Part shown: positions 1 to 10,770 of the stretch, in pieces
How the letters are laid out: each line of letters starts with the position of its first letter
How positions within the stretch are numbered: position 1 is the first letter of the stretch
Assembly (NCBI GenBank): GCA_020541345.1
Contig: CP045239.1
Location: 434,001 to 498,000 of the forward strand
Direction: 5' to 3'
Origin: Candidatus Ecksteinia adelgidicola
Lineage (GTDB): Bacteria > Pseudomonadota > Gammaproteobacteria > Enterobacterales > Enterobacteriaceae
Length of the DNA: 64,000 bases
Notes under the pieces: model-generated
Told to the model about the DNA's origin: nothing
Seen by the model: the letters and a program-made list of their open reading frames with translations, nothing else
Databases searched by the model: none
Made by a program: the position numbers and the translations under genes

Positions 1-123
1 AAAATCACGTGGATTCCAATATTTTAATTTAAGTAATCCATTTTTAACTGCTTGACTAGTTATTCCATAATTAGTAATTGCATGAAATATTTTTGGAAAT
101 AAACTTATAATAGAAATTAGCAT
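1..123 (-). CDS. trmD: tRNA (guanine-37-N1)-methyltransferase TrmD, N-terminal part only
   Basis: The first 41 codons of TrmD run off the left edge. TrmD methylates N1 of G37 next to the anticodon of several tRNAs and so prevents +1 frameshifting. The visible start reads [20 protein letters not shown] and later includes QAVKNGLL and WNPRDF, which match the N-terminus of E. coli TrmD (ISLFPEMF, ITDYGVTGRAVKNGLL, SPRDF). ATG at 123-121 is preceded by a clear GGAG Shine-Dalgarno about 8 bases upstream. It lies 56 bases after rimM in the conserved rpsP-rimM-trmD order. Whether the gene is intact further left cannot be seen. Confidence 0.93.
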   Translation of the reverse strand, partial: MLISIISLFPKIFHAITNYGITSQAVKNGLLKLKYWNPRDF

Positions 124-179
124 AAATAAATCTCCATACTGAATGAGTTTATTTATATGTTGATGTGAAGTTAAACAGT

Positions 180-725
180 TTAAAAATTAACATTCCAATC
201 TACTAAAATAATTTGAGTAATAAGATTAATTTTTTTTATTACTTTTTTATCAAGAAAAGGAACTAAATATTCTTTTATAGAATTTTTATTCTGCATATGT
301 GATCTTACAATCATAACATCATTAGAACCAGTTTCTATCATATTGATTACTTTACCTAGAAAAATTCCTTTTATTGTAATTACTTTGCAATGTATTAAAT
401 CTGTCCAATAAAAATCTTTTGTCAAGTGAGGTAATTGTTTAGAAGTGATAACAATTTTACACTGAGTTAGTAAATGTGCTTTATTGCGATTTTGAATGTT
501 TTGAATTTTGATAACAAGATTTTTTTTATGGTATTTCCAAGTTTCCAAGTATATAGATTTCCACGTTCCTTCTATACAAATAATCCAAGGTTGATAATTA
601 AAAATATTTTTTTTTATTTCAGTGTATGAAAAAATTTTAAGCCAACCATAGATACCATAAGTAGATCTTATTTTACCAATAATAATTGGATTTATAGGTG
701 TTTTTAATGTAGGTAGCATATCCAT
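180..725 (-). CDS. rimM: 16S rRNA processing / 30S maturation factor RimM
   Basis: 181 codons against 182 in E. coli. RimM binds S19 in the head of the 30S subunit and helps late 16S rRNA processing. It consists of an N-terminal RimM barrel and a C-terminal PRC-barrel-like domain. Recognisable stretches are [17 protein letters not shown] near residue 17, FNYQPW, the strongly conserved METGSNDVM near residue 131 and [13 protein letters not shown] near residue 155, with the end VDWNVNF matching VDWDPGF. It starts 22 bases after rpsP stops, with no convincing Shine-Dalgarno, so it is probably translated by coupling. An alternative ATG lies two codons downstream. The protein is lysine- and isoleucine-rich, as expected at this base composition. 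Confidence 0.96.
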   Translation of the reverse strand: MDMLPTLKTPINPIIIGKIRSTYGIYGWLKIFSYTEIKKNIFNYQPWIICIEGTWKSIYLETWKYHKKNLVIKIQNIQNRNKAHLLTQCKIVITSKQLPHLTKDFYWTDLIHCKVITIKGIFLGKVINMIETGSNDVMIVRSHMQNKNSIKEYLVPFLDKKVIKKINLITQIILVDWNVNF

Positions 726-747
726 AATCTACAAATTTTCTATAAAA

Positions 748-996
748 TTAAGTATCTTTTTGATTTTTTTTTATTAAAGTTTGAACACGATTAGAAATAT
801 GCGCGCCTACGCTTATCCAATATATAATACGATTAAGTTTTAAGTATAGTGCTTGAGTTTGACCAGAAGCAAATGGATTAAAAAAACCTATACGTTCAAT
901 AAAACGACCATCACGTGAATTACGACTATCTGTTACAACAACTTGATAGAATGGACGTTTTTTCGAACCATTACGTGACAAACGAATTTTTACCAT
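748..996 (-). CDS. rpsP: 30S ribosomal protein S16
   Basis: 82 codons, the E. coli length. S16 binds 16S rRNA early and is needed for assembly of the 30S 5' domain. The N-terminus [20 protein letters not shown] and the motif [14 protein letters not shown] are diagnostic. ATG at 996-994 follows a purine-rich run (AGAGAGAGAG on the minus strand) that can serve as the Shine-Dalgarno. It is the first gene of the rpsP-rimM-trmD block and lies 136 bases downstream of ffh, as in E. coli. The C-terminal tail is altered to IKKNQKDT but the core is intact. Confidence 0.98.
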   Translation of the reverse strand: MVKIRLSRNGSKKRPFYQVVVTDSRNSRDGRFIERIGFFNPFASGQTQALYLKLNRIIYWISVGAHISNRVQTLIKKNQKDT

Positions 997-1132
997 AATA
1001 CTCTCTCTCTAATTAATAATAGATAATTTCTTAAGACTATGAATTTAGCTATAATATATAAAAATTTTAATTTTAATAAAAACTAATTTAACATAACAAA
1101 ATATTTTTAATAATGTTAATAAAAATCTAATA

Positions 1133-2494
1133 TTATCGATTTATAAAACTTGGTTTAATTATATTTTTCATGCTACGCATGACCTTAGTAATACCATTAT
1201 ATTTTATTTGCTTTATTATATTCTGCATTTCATGAAATTGTTTAAGCAAATGATTCACTTCTTGAATTTTTGTTCCAGAACCATTGGCAATACGACATTT
1301 ACGAGAAACTTTAATTATTTCTGGATGCTCTCTTTCTTTAGGAGTCATTGAATGTATAATTGCTTCCATTTTTATCACTTTGTGGTCATTCATATTTAAT
1401 TTTAAACTATTTGGTATTTGATTTAAATTTGGTAGTTTGCTTAATAGATTTTCTATATTACCTATATTACGTATTTGCTTAAGTTGAGATAAAAAATCAG
1501 TAAGATCAAAATTTTGATTATTATTAAATTTTTTTCGTAATTTTTCTGTTTCTTTATAATCTACTTTTTTTTCTACTTCTTCTATGAATGATAACATATC
1601 ACCCATTCCTAGAATTCGTGATGCCATTCGATCTGGATAAAAAGCTTCTAAATCATCAGTCTTTTCTCCTACACCAATAAATTTAATTGGTATACCAGTA
1701 ATATGGCGAATAGATAAAGCAGCTCCACCATTTGAATCGCTATCAGCTTTTGTAAGTATTGCGCCAGTTAAAGGTAATACTGTATTAAATATTTTTATTG
1801 TATTAGCAGCGTCTTGACCAGTCATAGCATCAACAATAAATAAAGTTTCTATTGGTTTAGCAGTAGTATGTATTTCTTTAATTTCTTTCATCATTGATGT
1901 ATTAACATGTAATCGGCCAGCTGTATCAACAATTACAACATCATAAAATTTTAGTTGTGCATATTTTAATGCGTGATTAAGAATGTCAATTGGTTTTTCT
2001 TGAATATCAGCAGGAAAAGAGTCAATACTAATATCTTTAGTAATTTTGTTTAATTGAGTAATTGCTGCAGGACGATAAATATCTGTAGATACTACTAAAA
2101 CTTTCTTTTTGTTTTTTTCTTTTAAAAATTTACCAAGTTTAGCAACAGTAGTAGTTTTACCTACTCCTTGAAGACCTACTAGCAAGATTACTGCTGGTGG
2201 TTGAGTTCTTAAACATAATTTAGTATTTACTGAACCCATAGCATGAATTAATTCATTTTTTACAATTTTAATAAACATTTGTCCTGGTTGTAAACTAGTA
2301 TTAATTTTATGGCCAATCGCTCTTTTTTTTACTTGATAAATAAAATTACGGACAACAGATAGGGCAACATCTGATTCTAAAAGTGCTGTTCGTACTTCGC
2401 ATAGAGTTTCTTGAATATTATTTTCAGTCAATCTTCCACGGTTTTTAATATTTTTTATTGTGCATGATAATCGATCAGTTAATTTTTTAAACAT
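1133..2494 (-). CDS. ffh: Signal recognition particle GTPase Ffh
   Basis: 453 residues from the ATG at 2494-2492, exactly the E. coli length. A TTG seven codons upstream is in frame but is not needed. Ffh binds 4.5S RNA and hydrophobic signal sequences and hands ribosomes to FtsY for co-translational membrane insertion. The order is N domain, G domain with P-loop GLQGVGKTT (residues 107-115), KVLVVSTDIYRPAA, DTAGRLH and TKADSDSNGG, then the M domain with GSGTKIQEVNHLLKQF. In the G4/G5 region E. coli has TKVDGDARGG and this protein TKADSDSNGG. The C-terminal methionine-rich tail has lost several methionines to isoleucine. No ftsY or 4.5S RNA gene was seen in the window. Confidence 0.98.
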   Translation of the reverse strand: MFKKLTDRLSCTIKNIKNRGRLTENNIQETLCEVRTALLESDVALSVVRNFIYQVKKRAIGHKINTSLQPGQMFIKIVKNELIHAMGSVNTKLCLRTQPPAVILLVGLQGVGKTTTVAKLGKFLKEKNKKKVLVVSTDIYRPAAITQLNKITKDISIDSFPADIQEKPIDILNHALKYAQLKFYDVVIVDTAGRLHVNTSMMKEIKEIHTTAKPIETLFIVDAMTGQDAANTIKIFNTVLPLTGAILTKADSDSNGGAALSIRHITGIPIKFIGVGEKTDDLEAFYPDRMASRILGMGDMLSFIEEVEKKVDYKETEKLRKKFNNNQNFDLTDFLSQLKQIRNIGNIENLLSKLPNLNQIPNSLKLNMNDHKVIKMEAIIHSMTPKEREHPEIIKVSRKCRIANGSGTKIQEVNHLLKQFHEMQNIIKQIKYNGITKVMRSMKNIIKPSFINR

Positions 2495-3100
2495 TATCTT
2501 ATACTCAATCTGCAATAATAAATAACAATTGTATAGTAATTATTATAATGGAAAATATGAGATATTTATCTCAAGTAATATAAATGTATTTTTTAAAAAA
2601 TGTAATAATTGTTTTTAAACATTACTACGAATATGATAAAAAAATATAAAATAACAGTAATTTTTTATTTATATTTTTTGTTTTTATCATATCTTAAAAA
2701 AAATATTTAATAAAATTATAAAACAATAGTCTTATTATAAAGACAGCACTATAATTAAACTATCATTTTTTTATTAAAAATAACATAATGTTGATATTAT
2801 AATATTTTTTTTGATTGTATTTAATAAAATACTAACATAATGATATTTATATATGATAAATATCATGTTATGTAGTTACTTTAAAAAATCTTTTAATGAA
2901 AATACATTGATAAATTAACTTTTTTATTGTGTAGTATTATATTATATTTTACACATTTTACTGATTTTATATAATTTACGTATTTGTAATAATGTCTATT
3001 TTATATTAATACCATATATATAATTTATAATTTTTTTATAAAAAGTTAATAATTAACATTGTGATTATAAAATAATTTTTTTATTATTAATAAATTTTTT

Positions 3101-3140
3101 TTTAATTGATGCATACTATTTTTAATTGATGCATACTAAT
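3101..3140. repeat. 20-bp tandem duplication
   Basis: Two adjacent copies of a 20-base unit beginning tttaattgatgcatacta, differing at a single base near the 3' end. It is followed at about 3150-3170 by a weak hairpin (ttgatt/aatcaa). This is typical replication-slippage debris in a neutral spacer, with no sign of function. Confidence 0.85.
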
Positions 3141-4069
3141 ACATGCTGTTGATTACTATAGCAATCAAATGTTATTTATCAAAAAAAAAAAACAACATAG
3201 TATACTTTTAATATATATTTTATTTAAATTCAATAAATTTTTAAATAATTTTATTAGATAAATATACATCTATAATTTTTTTATTATGAAATATTGTTTA
3301 TTATTAATTATTATATAATAAAAAATATTCTCTAAGATTTGAATTAAAATATTTAGATATATTTGTGTAATATTTTATAAATAATATATTATTCTTTAAA
3401 GATTTATATTATACTAACTTCTTTTTATTTAAAATTTATGTATTTTAATAAAAATATTATGTATTATTACATAAATAGCTTTAAAATTATTCTTTATATA
3501 TAAATATTTTATTTAATATTTTAAAAATTTTATGTTATCTTTATGTTTTTAAAATTTTTTGTTCGATTTGATTAAATTGTAACTTATTTAACTATTCGTA
3601 ATTTCATAAATTAATTTATGTAATAACTATTTTTCTTAAAAAAATAATAATTTTTTATCTATTTAATCTGTTAAAATAATTAAATAATTCATAATATCTA
3701 ATATTTCTTATACAATAATAAAATAAAAATATTATTAATTTTATTATTTAGTATATTATATTATCAATTTTTAAAAAAATATTATAATTCTTTATATTTT
3801 ATCTCTCTTAATGCAGTTAATTTCATGTGATTTTTTATTTAAGAAAAGCATTAATATTTTCTTGATGTGATTTAGTTATATGTTTTTATATGTATGAAAT
3901 ATTAAGTAAAAAATTAATTTTTTATATTTAATTAATTTATCAAATGTAAAAATATTATTATTTTTTATATAACATTTAACTATTTAACTAATATAAATTA
4001 TTTTATTAAATAATTTTGAATTTTTAAAATAATAATTTTAATTTTATATGAAATACTGTTAACATTTTA

Positions 4070-4111
4070 AATTATATCAATTGTTTAATTAATTATATCA
4101 ATTATTTAATT
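4070..4111. repeat. 21-bp tandem duplication
   Basis: Two adjacent 21-base copies of aattatatcaattgtttaat plus one base, differing by one G/A. It lies in featureless AT-rich spacer and most simply reflects slippage. Confidence 0.8.
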
Positions 4112-5742
4112 AATGTTATGAAAAGTTATATGTTTTATTTGTATTTTAAAAATAACGATTTTTTTTATAAATTTTAATAAATAAATGGTAATAAAAATTG
4201 ATAATATTGTATTCTAATAAGTATTTATATTATATAAATGTTATTAATAATTTAACTGATGTAATTCAGTAAAATGTAATAATATTTAATTTTAATTTAA
4301 TTTTCATTAATGTATTTTATTATCTATCTTCATTACTATATTATTTATCTGCATTACTAAATTAAAAATTATAGAAAGAACAAAAACAAAAATATTTTAA
4401 ATTTTTATTTATAAATATCGAAATAATTAAACAATATTACATGACAAGTATAATTATTTTATTAATTATAATATAATATGATATGTTATATTTTTGTTTA
4501 TAAATCAGTTATTATCGAAAAAAAATTAATGTGATTTAGTTATTTAATTTTAATTAAATAATTTATTATTTATTTTTTTCATTGACGATATTGTTTTTTT
4601 ATACAATTTTATTAAAATAAATTTTTATTTTTTATATTAAAACATTTTAATTTTTTTAATGATATTTAAAATAATAAATAATTATAAAAAATTTATAAAA
4701 TATATCTTTATAATAAAAATGCTTATTAGACATAAATATAATATATATAAAATTTTTTTAAGTAATGAAATTGAACATCAATTAAATATATTAGTATTAG
4801 TTATAATTTTAGGGTTTCATATTTATATATACATGTTTAAACTATTATATTATATTTAAAATAGAAATAAATTTCTTGATTTTTTTATGATTTTAATATT
4901 AACTATATTGAAAATATTTTTATTTTAAAAGGCAATAAAAAAGAAATTTTACTATACGTATAAAATTTTTTAATGTCAGATATATTGACACTATTACCCT
5001 TTCATACTTACAATTTAAAATTTTTAGTACTTATAATATTAAAGTTTAATAAAAATATATAATATATTTTTTAAAGAAATATACTTTATTACATAATATT
5101 ACATGCTAATTATGAATAATTATATTTTAATAATATTAATAATTAATATATTAACTTTAAATAATATTATTTTTTATTTTTTAATAAAAAATGTTATAAA
5201 ACATATAAATGATTGATTAGTAATTTGTTGTTAATAATTAGAATTTCTATTAATACTTTTATAGTATGTTATACAATGATGACTATTGTATATTGTTTTT
5301 TATTAGTTTAAACGTATTATTATATAATTTCAATTAAAAATTGATATTACATATATTAGATTTAATACTATTAATTAAATTTTTTACTGTATTGTAACAT
5401 AATAAAAATAACCAAGTTATAGTTAAGATGTATTGTAAATTTTTATTTATAGATATTGATTATATAAAAACTGTCATTTAAAATGGTAAACAATTTTATT
5501 AATTATTATATAATTTAATAAATCAAAAAATAGTTTTTCTTATGAATGCTATTTAATGTATAATTTTATATTAAAATTTTAAAATGAAAAAAGCAATAAG
5601 TAATTTATGTATAAATATATAATTTTAAAAAAAATTAATGAGCAATAATTATTAAATAATATATTAATAATTTTAACATATTTTTAAAATTTTTGTTGTA
5701 TAATTAATATAATATGTCTTAATAATTTTATTATAAAATGCA

Positions 5743-6600
5743 TTAATTTTCAATTGCTATTTTTAATTTTTTCATAGCATTTTTTTCTAATTGCCGAACA
5801 CGCTCTGCAGAGACATTATATAGTGTCGCTAATGTTTGCAAAGTAGATTTTTTATCATTATCTAACCATCGTGCACGAATAATATGTTGACTACGTTTAT
5901 CTAAAATTTTTAAAGCATAAATAAGTTTATCTGCTGCTTTACTTTCCCAATTATCTTCTTCAATGTTTTCTGCAAAATCGGAACTTTTATCTTGAAGATA
6001 AATCACAGGTGCGACTAAAGATCCATCACGCGTTTCGTCATCTGAAACTAGATCAAATGTCATATCTTGTGCTGTCATTCGAAATTCCATCTCTCGCACG
6101 TCTTTACTTGTTACACCTAATTCACGAGCTACAAGTTCTATTTCGTTTTGATTAAACCATCCTAATCGTTGTTTTGTTTTACGTAAATTAAAAAATAACT
6201 TACGTTGTGCTTTAGTGGTAGCGATTTTTACAATACGCCAATTACGTAATACATATTCATGAATTTCTGCTTTAATCCAATGAACTGCAAAAGATACTAA
6301 ACGTACACCAATTTCTGGATTAAATCGACGTACTGCTTTCATTAATCCTATGTTACCTTCTTGAATTAAATCCGATTGAGGCAATCCATAACCTGAATAA
6401 TTTTTGGCAATGTATGTTACAAAACGGAGATGTGACAAAATAAGTCGCTTAGCAGCTTCTAAATCACCTTGATAATAAAGTCGTTCAGCAAGTACTCGTT
6501 CTTCTTCAGCTGTAAGCATTGGATGCGAATTAGCTGTTTGAATATAAGGTTTAAAACTACTTTCAGATATTACAGATAAAGTTTGTATTTCTTTTGTCAT
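5743..6600 (-). CDS. rpoH: RNA polymerase heat-shock sigma factor sigma-32 (RpoH)
   Basis: 285 residues against 284 in E. coli. It directs RNA polymerase to chaperone and protease promoters. Region 2 ([29 protein letters not shown], residues 77-105) and region 4 ([28 protein letters not shown]) are intact. The RpoH box QRKLFFNLR at residues 132-140 is perfect and separates it from RpoD and RpoS. Retention of one alternative sigma factor with an otherwise minimal regulator set is common in reduced insect symbionts. The Shine-Dalgarno is weak (AGAGAAC). The ftsX/ftsE/ftsY genes that precede rpoH in E. coli are not visible upstream (6601-9294). Confidence 0.98.
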   Translation of the reverse strand: MTKEIQTLSVISESSFKPYIQTANSHPMLTAEEERVLAERLYYQGDLEAAKRLILSHLRFVTYIAKNYSGYGLPQSDLIQEGNIGLMKAVRRFNPEIGVRLVSFAVHWIKAEIHEYVLRNWRIVKIATTKAQRKLFFNLRKTKQRLGWFNQNEIELVARELGVTSKDVREMEFRMTAQDMTFDLVSDDETRDGSLVAPVIYLQDKSSDFAENIEEDNWESKAADKLIYALKILDKRSQHIIRARWLDNDKKSTLQTLATLYNVSAERVRQLEKNAMKKLKIAIEN

Positions 6601-9294
6601 AAAAAGTTCTCTGATTAGAAATAAATAATGTAGATAAAATATTAAAAATAAGAAGTTTATTGATTGTAAGAAACTATTTTATCTTATGAAATGTAATCAT
6701 ACATTATGCATTAATGTATTGAGTGTATTTTTGACTATAATGCACTAAACAATGTAGTATTTTACATACATTATATCTAAAATATCTAAAATATATAAAA
6801 TTAAGATCTAAAATTATTAAGATTATGCGTTTAATACTTATTATGTAAATTATTTAATAAACATATGTTTATTAAATAATTTGAATTATAAAATAAATTA
6901 TATAAAGTATTTTACTATAAAATCATATAAAGTTTTTCACTATAATGTAAGTTTAAGTATAACTAGACAATCATTTAATTATTTTTTAAACGTCTTTGTA
7001 TAAACAATAAAAAATTATTAAAATAATTACGTTTTATGTTCTTTATAATTTATTTAGACTATAAAATTTATATACTTTTAAATAATTTTATGCTGTTTAT
7101 TCTAATCATGAGTTTATTTCTGATATTATCTATTTTAGTGTTGAAAAATATTTAAAAAAGTTTAGGAGATTTTATTTTAAAAAATGTAAAATCACATTTA
7201 TTAAAAATATTAATTAATTTTAAACATGTACTCTATTACAATACACACAAATTTAAATGTATTTTAATTTTAATGATCGAAATATATTAACTATTATTTT
7301 TATTATGAATTAATATATTCTGATTAAATGATTAATTTCTAAAGATGTATCGATTATTTGTTAATAATAATTTTTACTTTTATTAATTAATTTTATTTAA
7401 TAATATATAATTAAATATTTTTTTATTTTTATTATTTTATCTTTAAATAAAAATTATTTATTTTAATAGTACATTTTAAAATTTTTATATTTTATTAAAA
7501 TATTATTTTTTAAAAAATATTTTATTGTTTTTTTATAAAAAATTTTTATATGCATTATAAACTAAAAAATACTTATGTTATAATATTATTTTTATTTTAG
7601 TATAGTTAATATTAAATATAATTACAAATATTCTGATATTCTTTAGTTTTTGTTATTTAATTTCATCATATGAAAACATATATTAAAAATTAAATATTAA
7701 GTATTAAAAAAATTAATAATATTTTATATTAATTATATTATTTACTAAATAATATCAAACAATTTTTAAAAAGTATTATAACAATAATTTTATAAAAATA
7801 TGTTATAATTATATATTAATATTATTTTATATTTTAAAAGAATATTATTTGATATTATTTTATTATAGATATAAAAACATAAATATCTTTATTTTGTGTA
7901 AAATTTTTAAATAATAAAATTAATCATACTTATTATTTAATTATCAATAAATATCTTAATTAAGATTAACATAAAAAATAAGTAGTGAAAATTTAACATT
8001 TTATATATATAAATATTAAATAAAAACATGTTTTTTCAGTGAGTAAATTTTATTAAAATTTAAGAAATAAAGTTTTAAATGTTTATAATAATTATAATAT
8101 GTAGTGTAATAAAAATATAATTTATATAATGTATTATATAATTAAAAATATTAATAAAAATTTTTTAAAATACTTTTTTATTTAATAATTTATAAAATTT
8201 TTTACATTTTAATTATTTTTTATATTGCTAATAGTAAATTATACGTTATTATAATATTATTAAATTATTTTATATAAAAAATAAAATATAATAAGATATT
8301 ATAATAAATACAATTTAAAACAAATAATTTATTTATTAAAATTAATTTCTTATTAATATTTTATTAAAGAAAAATATTTTATTATTTAAAAACAATAAAT
8401 ATTAAAAAATTCGTTTTAATTACATTATATCAGATTAACATAAGTTGTTTATATTTTATCTATATCTACATTTTAATATATTTTCTATAATAATTTTTTT
8501 TACTTTATAAATAATAAAAATATGTCTTTATATAAGTATTAATAATTTATGTCTTTATTTATAAATAATAATATCATAATTTATATTTATATAAAATATT
8601 TTATATAATATTTATTAAAAATAATCTTTATTAATATTTACATATCTTTAATGTTACAACATTTATTTAATTTTCTATACAGAAAGATTTGTATTAGTTA
8701 TTTTTATAAATATATATATAAATAATTTTTTATTTGTTGGACTTGCTTTATTTTCATAATAAAAATATTTATTCAAAATAAACACATATGTTAAACTATG
8801 TACTATATATAAAATATTTTTTTGTTATTAGCATAATTAACAACGTTGTATGAAATTAATAAAAATTAATATTGATATGATATTTTTATTAAATTTATTA
8901 TAAACAGTCACTTTTTTAAAAAAATATAAATAACAAAATTTTATATTTATAAAATAAAAATTAACATTTTGTTTTTAAAAATATATTTATGATTATTTAT
9001 AATTATTATTATAGTTAGTATTAAAATTTTTTGACAAAAATTATAATGAAAATGTATTTATAAAACTGCATTTTATTATTTTAACCAAACTGTTATTTTT
9101 TTTATATTTAAAAATATAAGAAAGGATAGATTATAAATGTTATTAATTAAAATCATAGGTGCATTATATTGAAAAGATGTCTGTTTTTTAAGTTATGCTA
9201 TTCCTGTATATCTATAATCTTCTTGTATTTAACAACTAAATACAGCGAGTAATAACATCAAGAATTTACAGTGTCATAAAATAAGGAAATAGAT
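6601..9294. other. AT-rich spacer between rpoH and zwf (2.7 kb)
   Basis: The two flanking genes are divergent, so both promoters must lie here. The part next to rpoH (6601-7160) is slightly richer in G and C than the rest. By E. coli synteny it should hold ftsX-ftsE-ftsY, but I could not recognise any of their motifs. The middle (7200-9000) is almost pure A/T. No RNA gene was seen. Confidence 0.7.
9190..9218 (+). promoter_or_regulatory. Possible zwf promoter (-10 TATAAT)
   Basis: A consensus TATAAT at 9213-9218 lies about 75 bases before zwf. The sequence at -35 (around 9190-9195) matches the consensus poorly. In DNA this AT-rich, TATAAT occurs often by chance, so the position relative to zwf is the only real support. 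A second TTGACA at 9031-9036 with a poor -10 18 bases later is a weaker alternative. Confidence 0.25.
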
Positions 9295-10770
9295 ATGATA
9301 GTAACTTTAACACCTAAAGCCTGTGATTTAGTAATTTTTGGAACTAAAGGTGATTTAGCTCGCCGTAAGTTGTTTCCTTCTTTATATCAATTAGAAAAAG
9401 AAGGCTATATTCACGAAAACACACAGATTATTGGTGTTGGTCGCGCTGATTGGAATAAGAAAACTTATATTAAGGTAGTTAAGGAAGCCTTGTTAACTTT
9501 TATGAATGAAAGAATAAATGACAAAATTTGGAATGTATTTAGTGCTCGATTAAATTTTTGTAATCTTGATGTAAATGATAGTAAAAATTTTATTACATTA
9601 GGTAAAATGTTAGATCAAAAAAAAAGAATTACGATTAATTACTTCGCTATGCCACCACACACTTTCGGAATAATTTGTCAAGGACTAAATCGTGCTAAAT
9701 TGCATTATAAACCAGCTCGTGTATTAATAGAAAAACCATTAGGAACAGATCTTGTATCTTGTCGTATTATTAATAATCAAGTAGCACAATGCTTTCATGA
9801 ATCACAAATTTATCGTATTGATCATTATTTAGGAAAAGAAACTATATTAAATTTGTTAGCTTTACGTTTTTCTAATTCATTAATTGCATTTAATTGGGAT
9901 AATCGTACTATTGATTCTATTCAAATTACTGTAGCTGAAGAAATTGGAATTGAAGGACGTTGGAGCTATTTTGATCAAGTTGGTCAAATGCGAGATATGA
10001 TTCAAAATCATTTATTGCAAATTTTGACTATAATTGCTATGTCTCCTCCCATGGATTTATCAGCTGACCGTATTCGAGATGAAAAAGTAAAAGTATTACA
10101 ATCTTTACGTTGCATTGATCATACTAATGTTCATAAAACTACTGTACGCGGTCAATATACTACTGGGTTTATTCAAGGGGAAAAAGTACCGGGATATCTT
10201 GAAGAAGAAGGAGCTCATGAAAATAGTCGAACTGAAACTTTTGTTTCAATTCGAGTAAACATTGATAATTGGCAATGGATTGGAGTTCCATTTTATTTGA
10301 GAACTGGAAAACGATTACCAACTAAGTGTTCAGAAATTGTGGTTTATTTTAAAAAATTACCAATTAATTTATTTAGCAATTCTTCTAAAAAACTACCACA
10401 TAATAAACTCATAATTCGTCTTCAACCAAATGAAGGTATTGAAATTCAAATTTTAAATAAAATACCAGGATTAGATTATAATCATCAATTACAAGTTATT
10501 AATTTAGATGTTAGTTTTTCAAAAATCTTTCATCAAACACACATAGTAGATGCTTATGAACGTCTATTATTAGAAAGTATGAGAAGTGTTCAATCATTGT
10601 TTGTACGTCGTGATGAAATAGAAGAATCATGGAAATGGGTAGATTCTATTATTGATGCATGGAAATCAAGTAATATATTGCCTGAACAATATGAAGCTGG
10701 AACTTGGGGACCATTAGCTTCAGTAGCAATGATGACTCGTGATGGTCGTTCTTGGAATAAATATAAATGA
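9295..10770 (+). CDS. zwf: Glucose-6-phosphate 1-dehydrogenase
   Basis: 491 residues, identical in length to E. coli Zwf. It oxidises glucose-6-phosphate to 6-phosphogluconolactone with NADP+ and makes NADPH at the head of the oxidative pentose phosphate pathway. The dinucleotide-binding loop FGTKGDLARRKL is at residues 15-26, with Thr in place of the usual Ala or Gly. The substrate signature RIDHYLGKE is at 174-182, and EKPLG and FYLRTGKRL are present. The start is fixed by AAGGA 9 bases upstream. The edd-eda genes that follow zwf in E. coli are gone, so an Entner-Doudoroff branch is not encoded here. With the PTS genes of this window it gives a complete entry from external glucose to NADPH production. 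Confidence 0.98.
   Translation: MIVTLTPKACDLVIFGTKGDLARRKLFPSLYQLEKEGYIHENTQIIGVGRADWNKKTYIKVVKEALLTFMNERINDKIWNVFSARLNFCNLDVNDSKNFITLGKMLDQKKRITINYFAMPPHTFGIICQGLNRAKLHYKPARVLIEKPLGTDLVSCRIINNQVAQCFHESQIYRIDHYLGKETILNLLALRFSNSLIAFNWDNRTIDSIQITVAEEIGIEGRWSYFDQVGQMRDMIQNHLLQILTIIAMSPPMDLSADRIRDEKVKVLQSLRCIDHTNVHKTTVRGQYTTGFIQGEKVPGYLEEEGAHENSRTETFVSIRVNIDNWQWIGVPFYLRTGKRLPTKCSEIVVYFKKLPINLFSNSSKKLPHNKLIIRLQPNEGIEIQILNKIPGLDYNHQLQVINLDVSFSKIFHQTHIVDAYERLLLESMRSVQSLFVRRDEIEESWKWVDSIIDAWKSSNILPEQYEAGTWGPLASVAMMTRDGRSWNKYK

Larger units (their letters stand above)
2495..5742. other. AT-rich spacer between ffh and rpoH (3.2 kb), no gene recognised
   Basis: Almost only A and T, with frequent stops in all frames. 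A 66-codon frame at 4659-4859 is low-complexity (Ile, Lys, Tyr, Asn) and is not treated as a gene. Two short tandem duplications are annotated separately. No tRNA-like cloverleaf, GC-rich stem or recognisable protein remnant was found. The ends of the spacer hold no clear terminator for rpoH and no strong ffh promoter. Confidence 0.75.

Noticed and set aside
3101-4111. CRISPR-like or mobile-element repeats
   Set aside because: Only single tandem duplications with no spacers, terminal inverted repeats or transposase frame.
4659-4859. 66-codon plus-strand open frame
   Set aside because: Only Ile, Lys, Asn, Tyr, Leu and Phe-type codons expected from A/T background, with no Shine-Dalgarno and no recognisable motif.
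9031-9060. TTGACA near 9031 as a zwf promoter
   Set aside because: The only -10 at correct spacing is poor, TATAAT follows at five bases, and the site is 235 bases from the gene.
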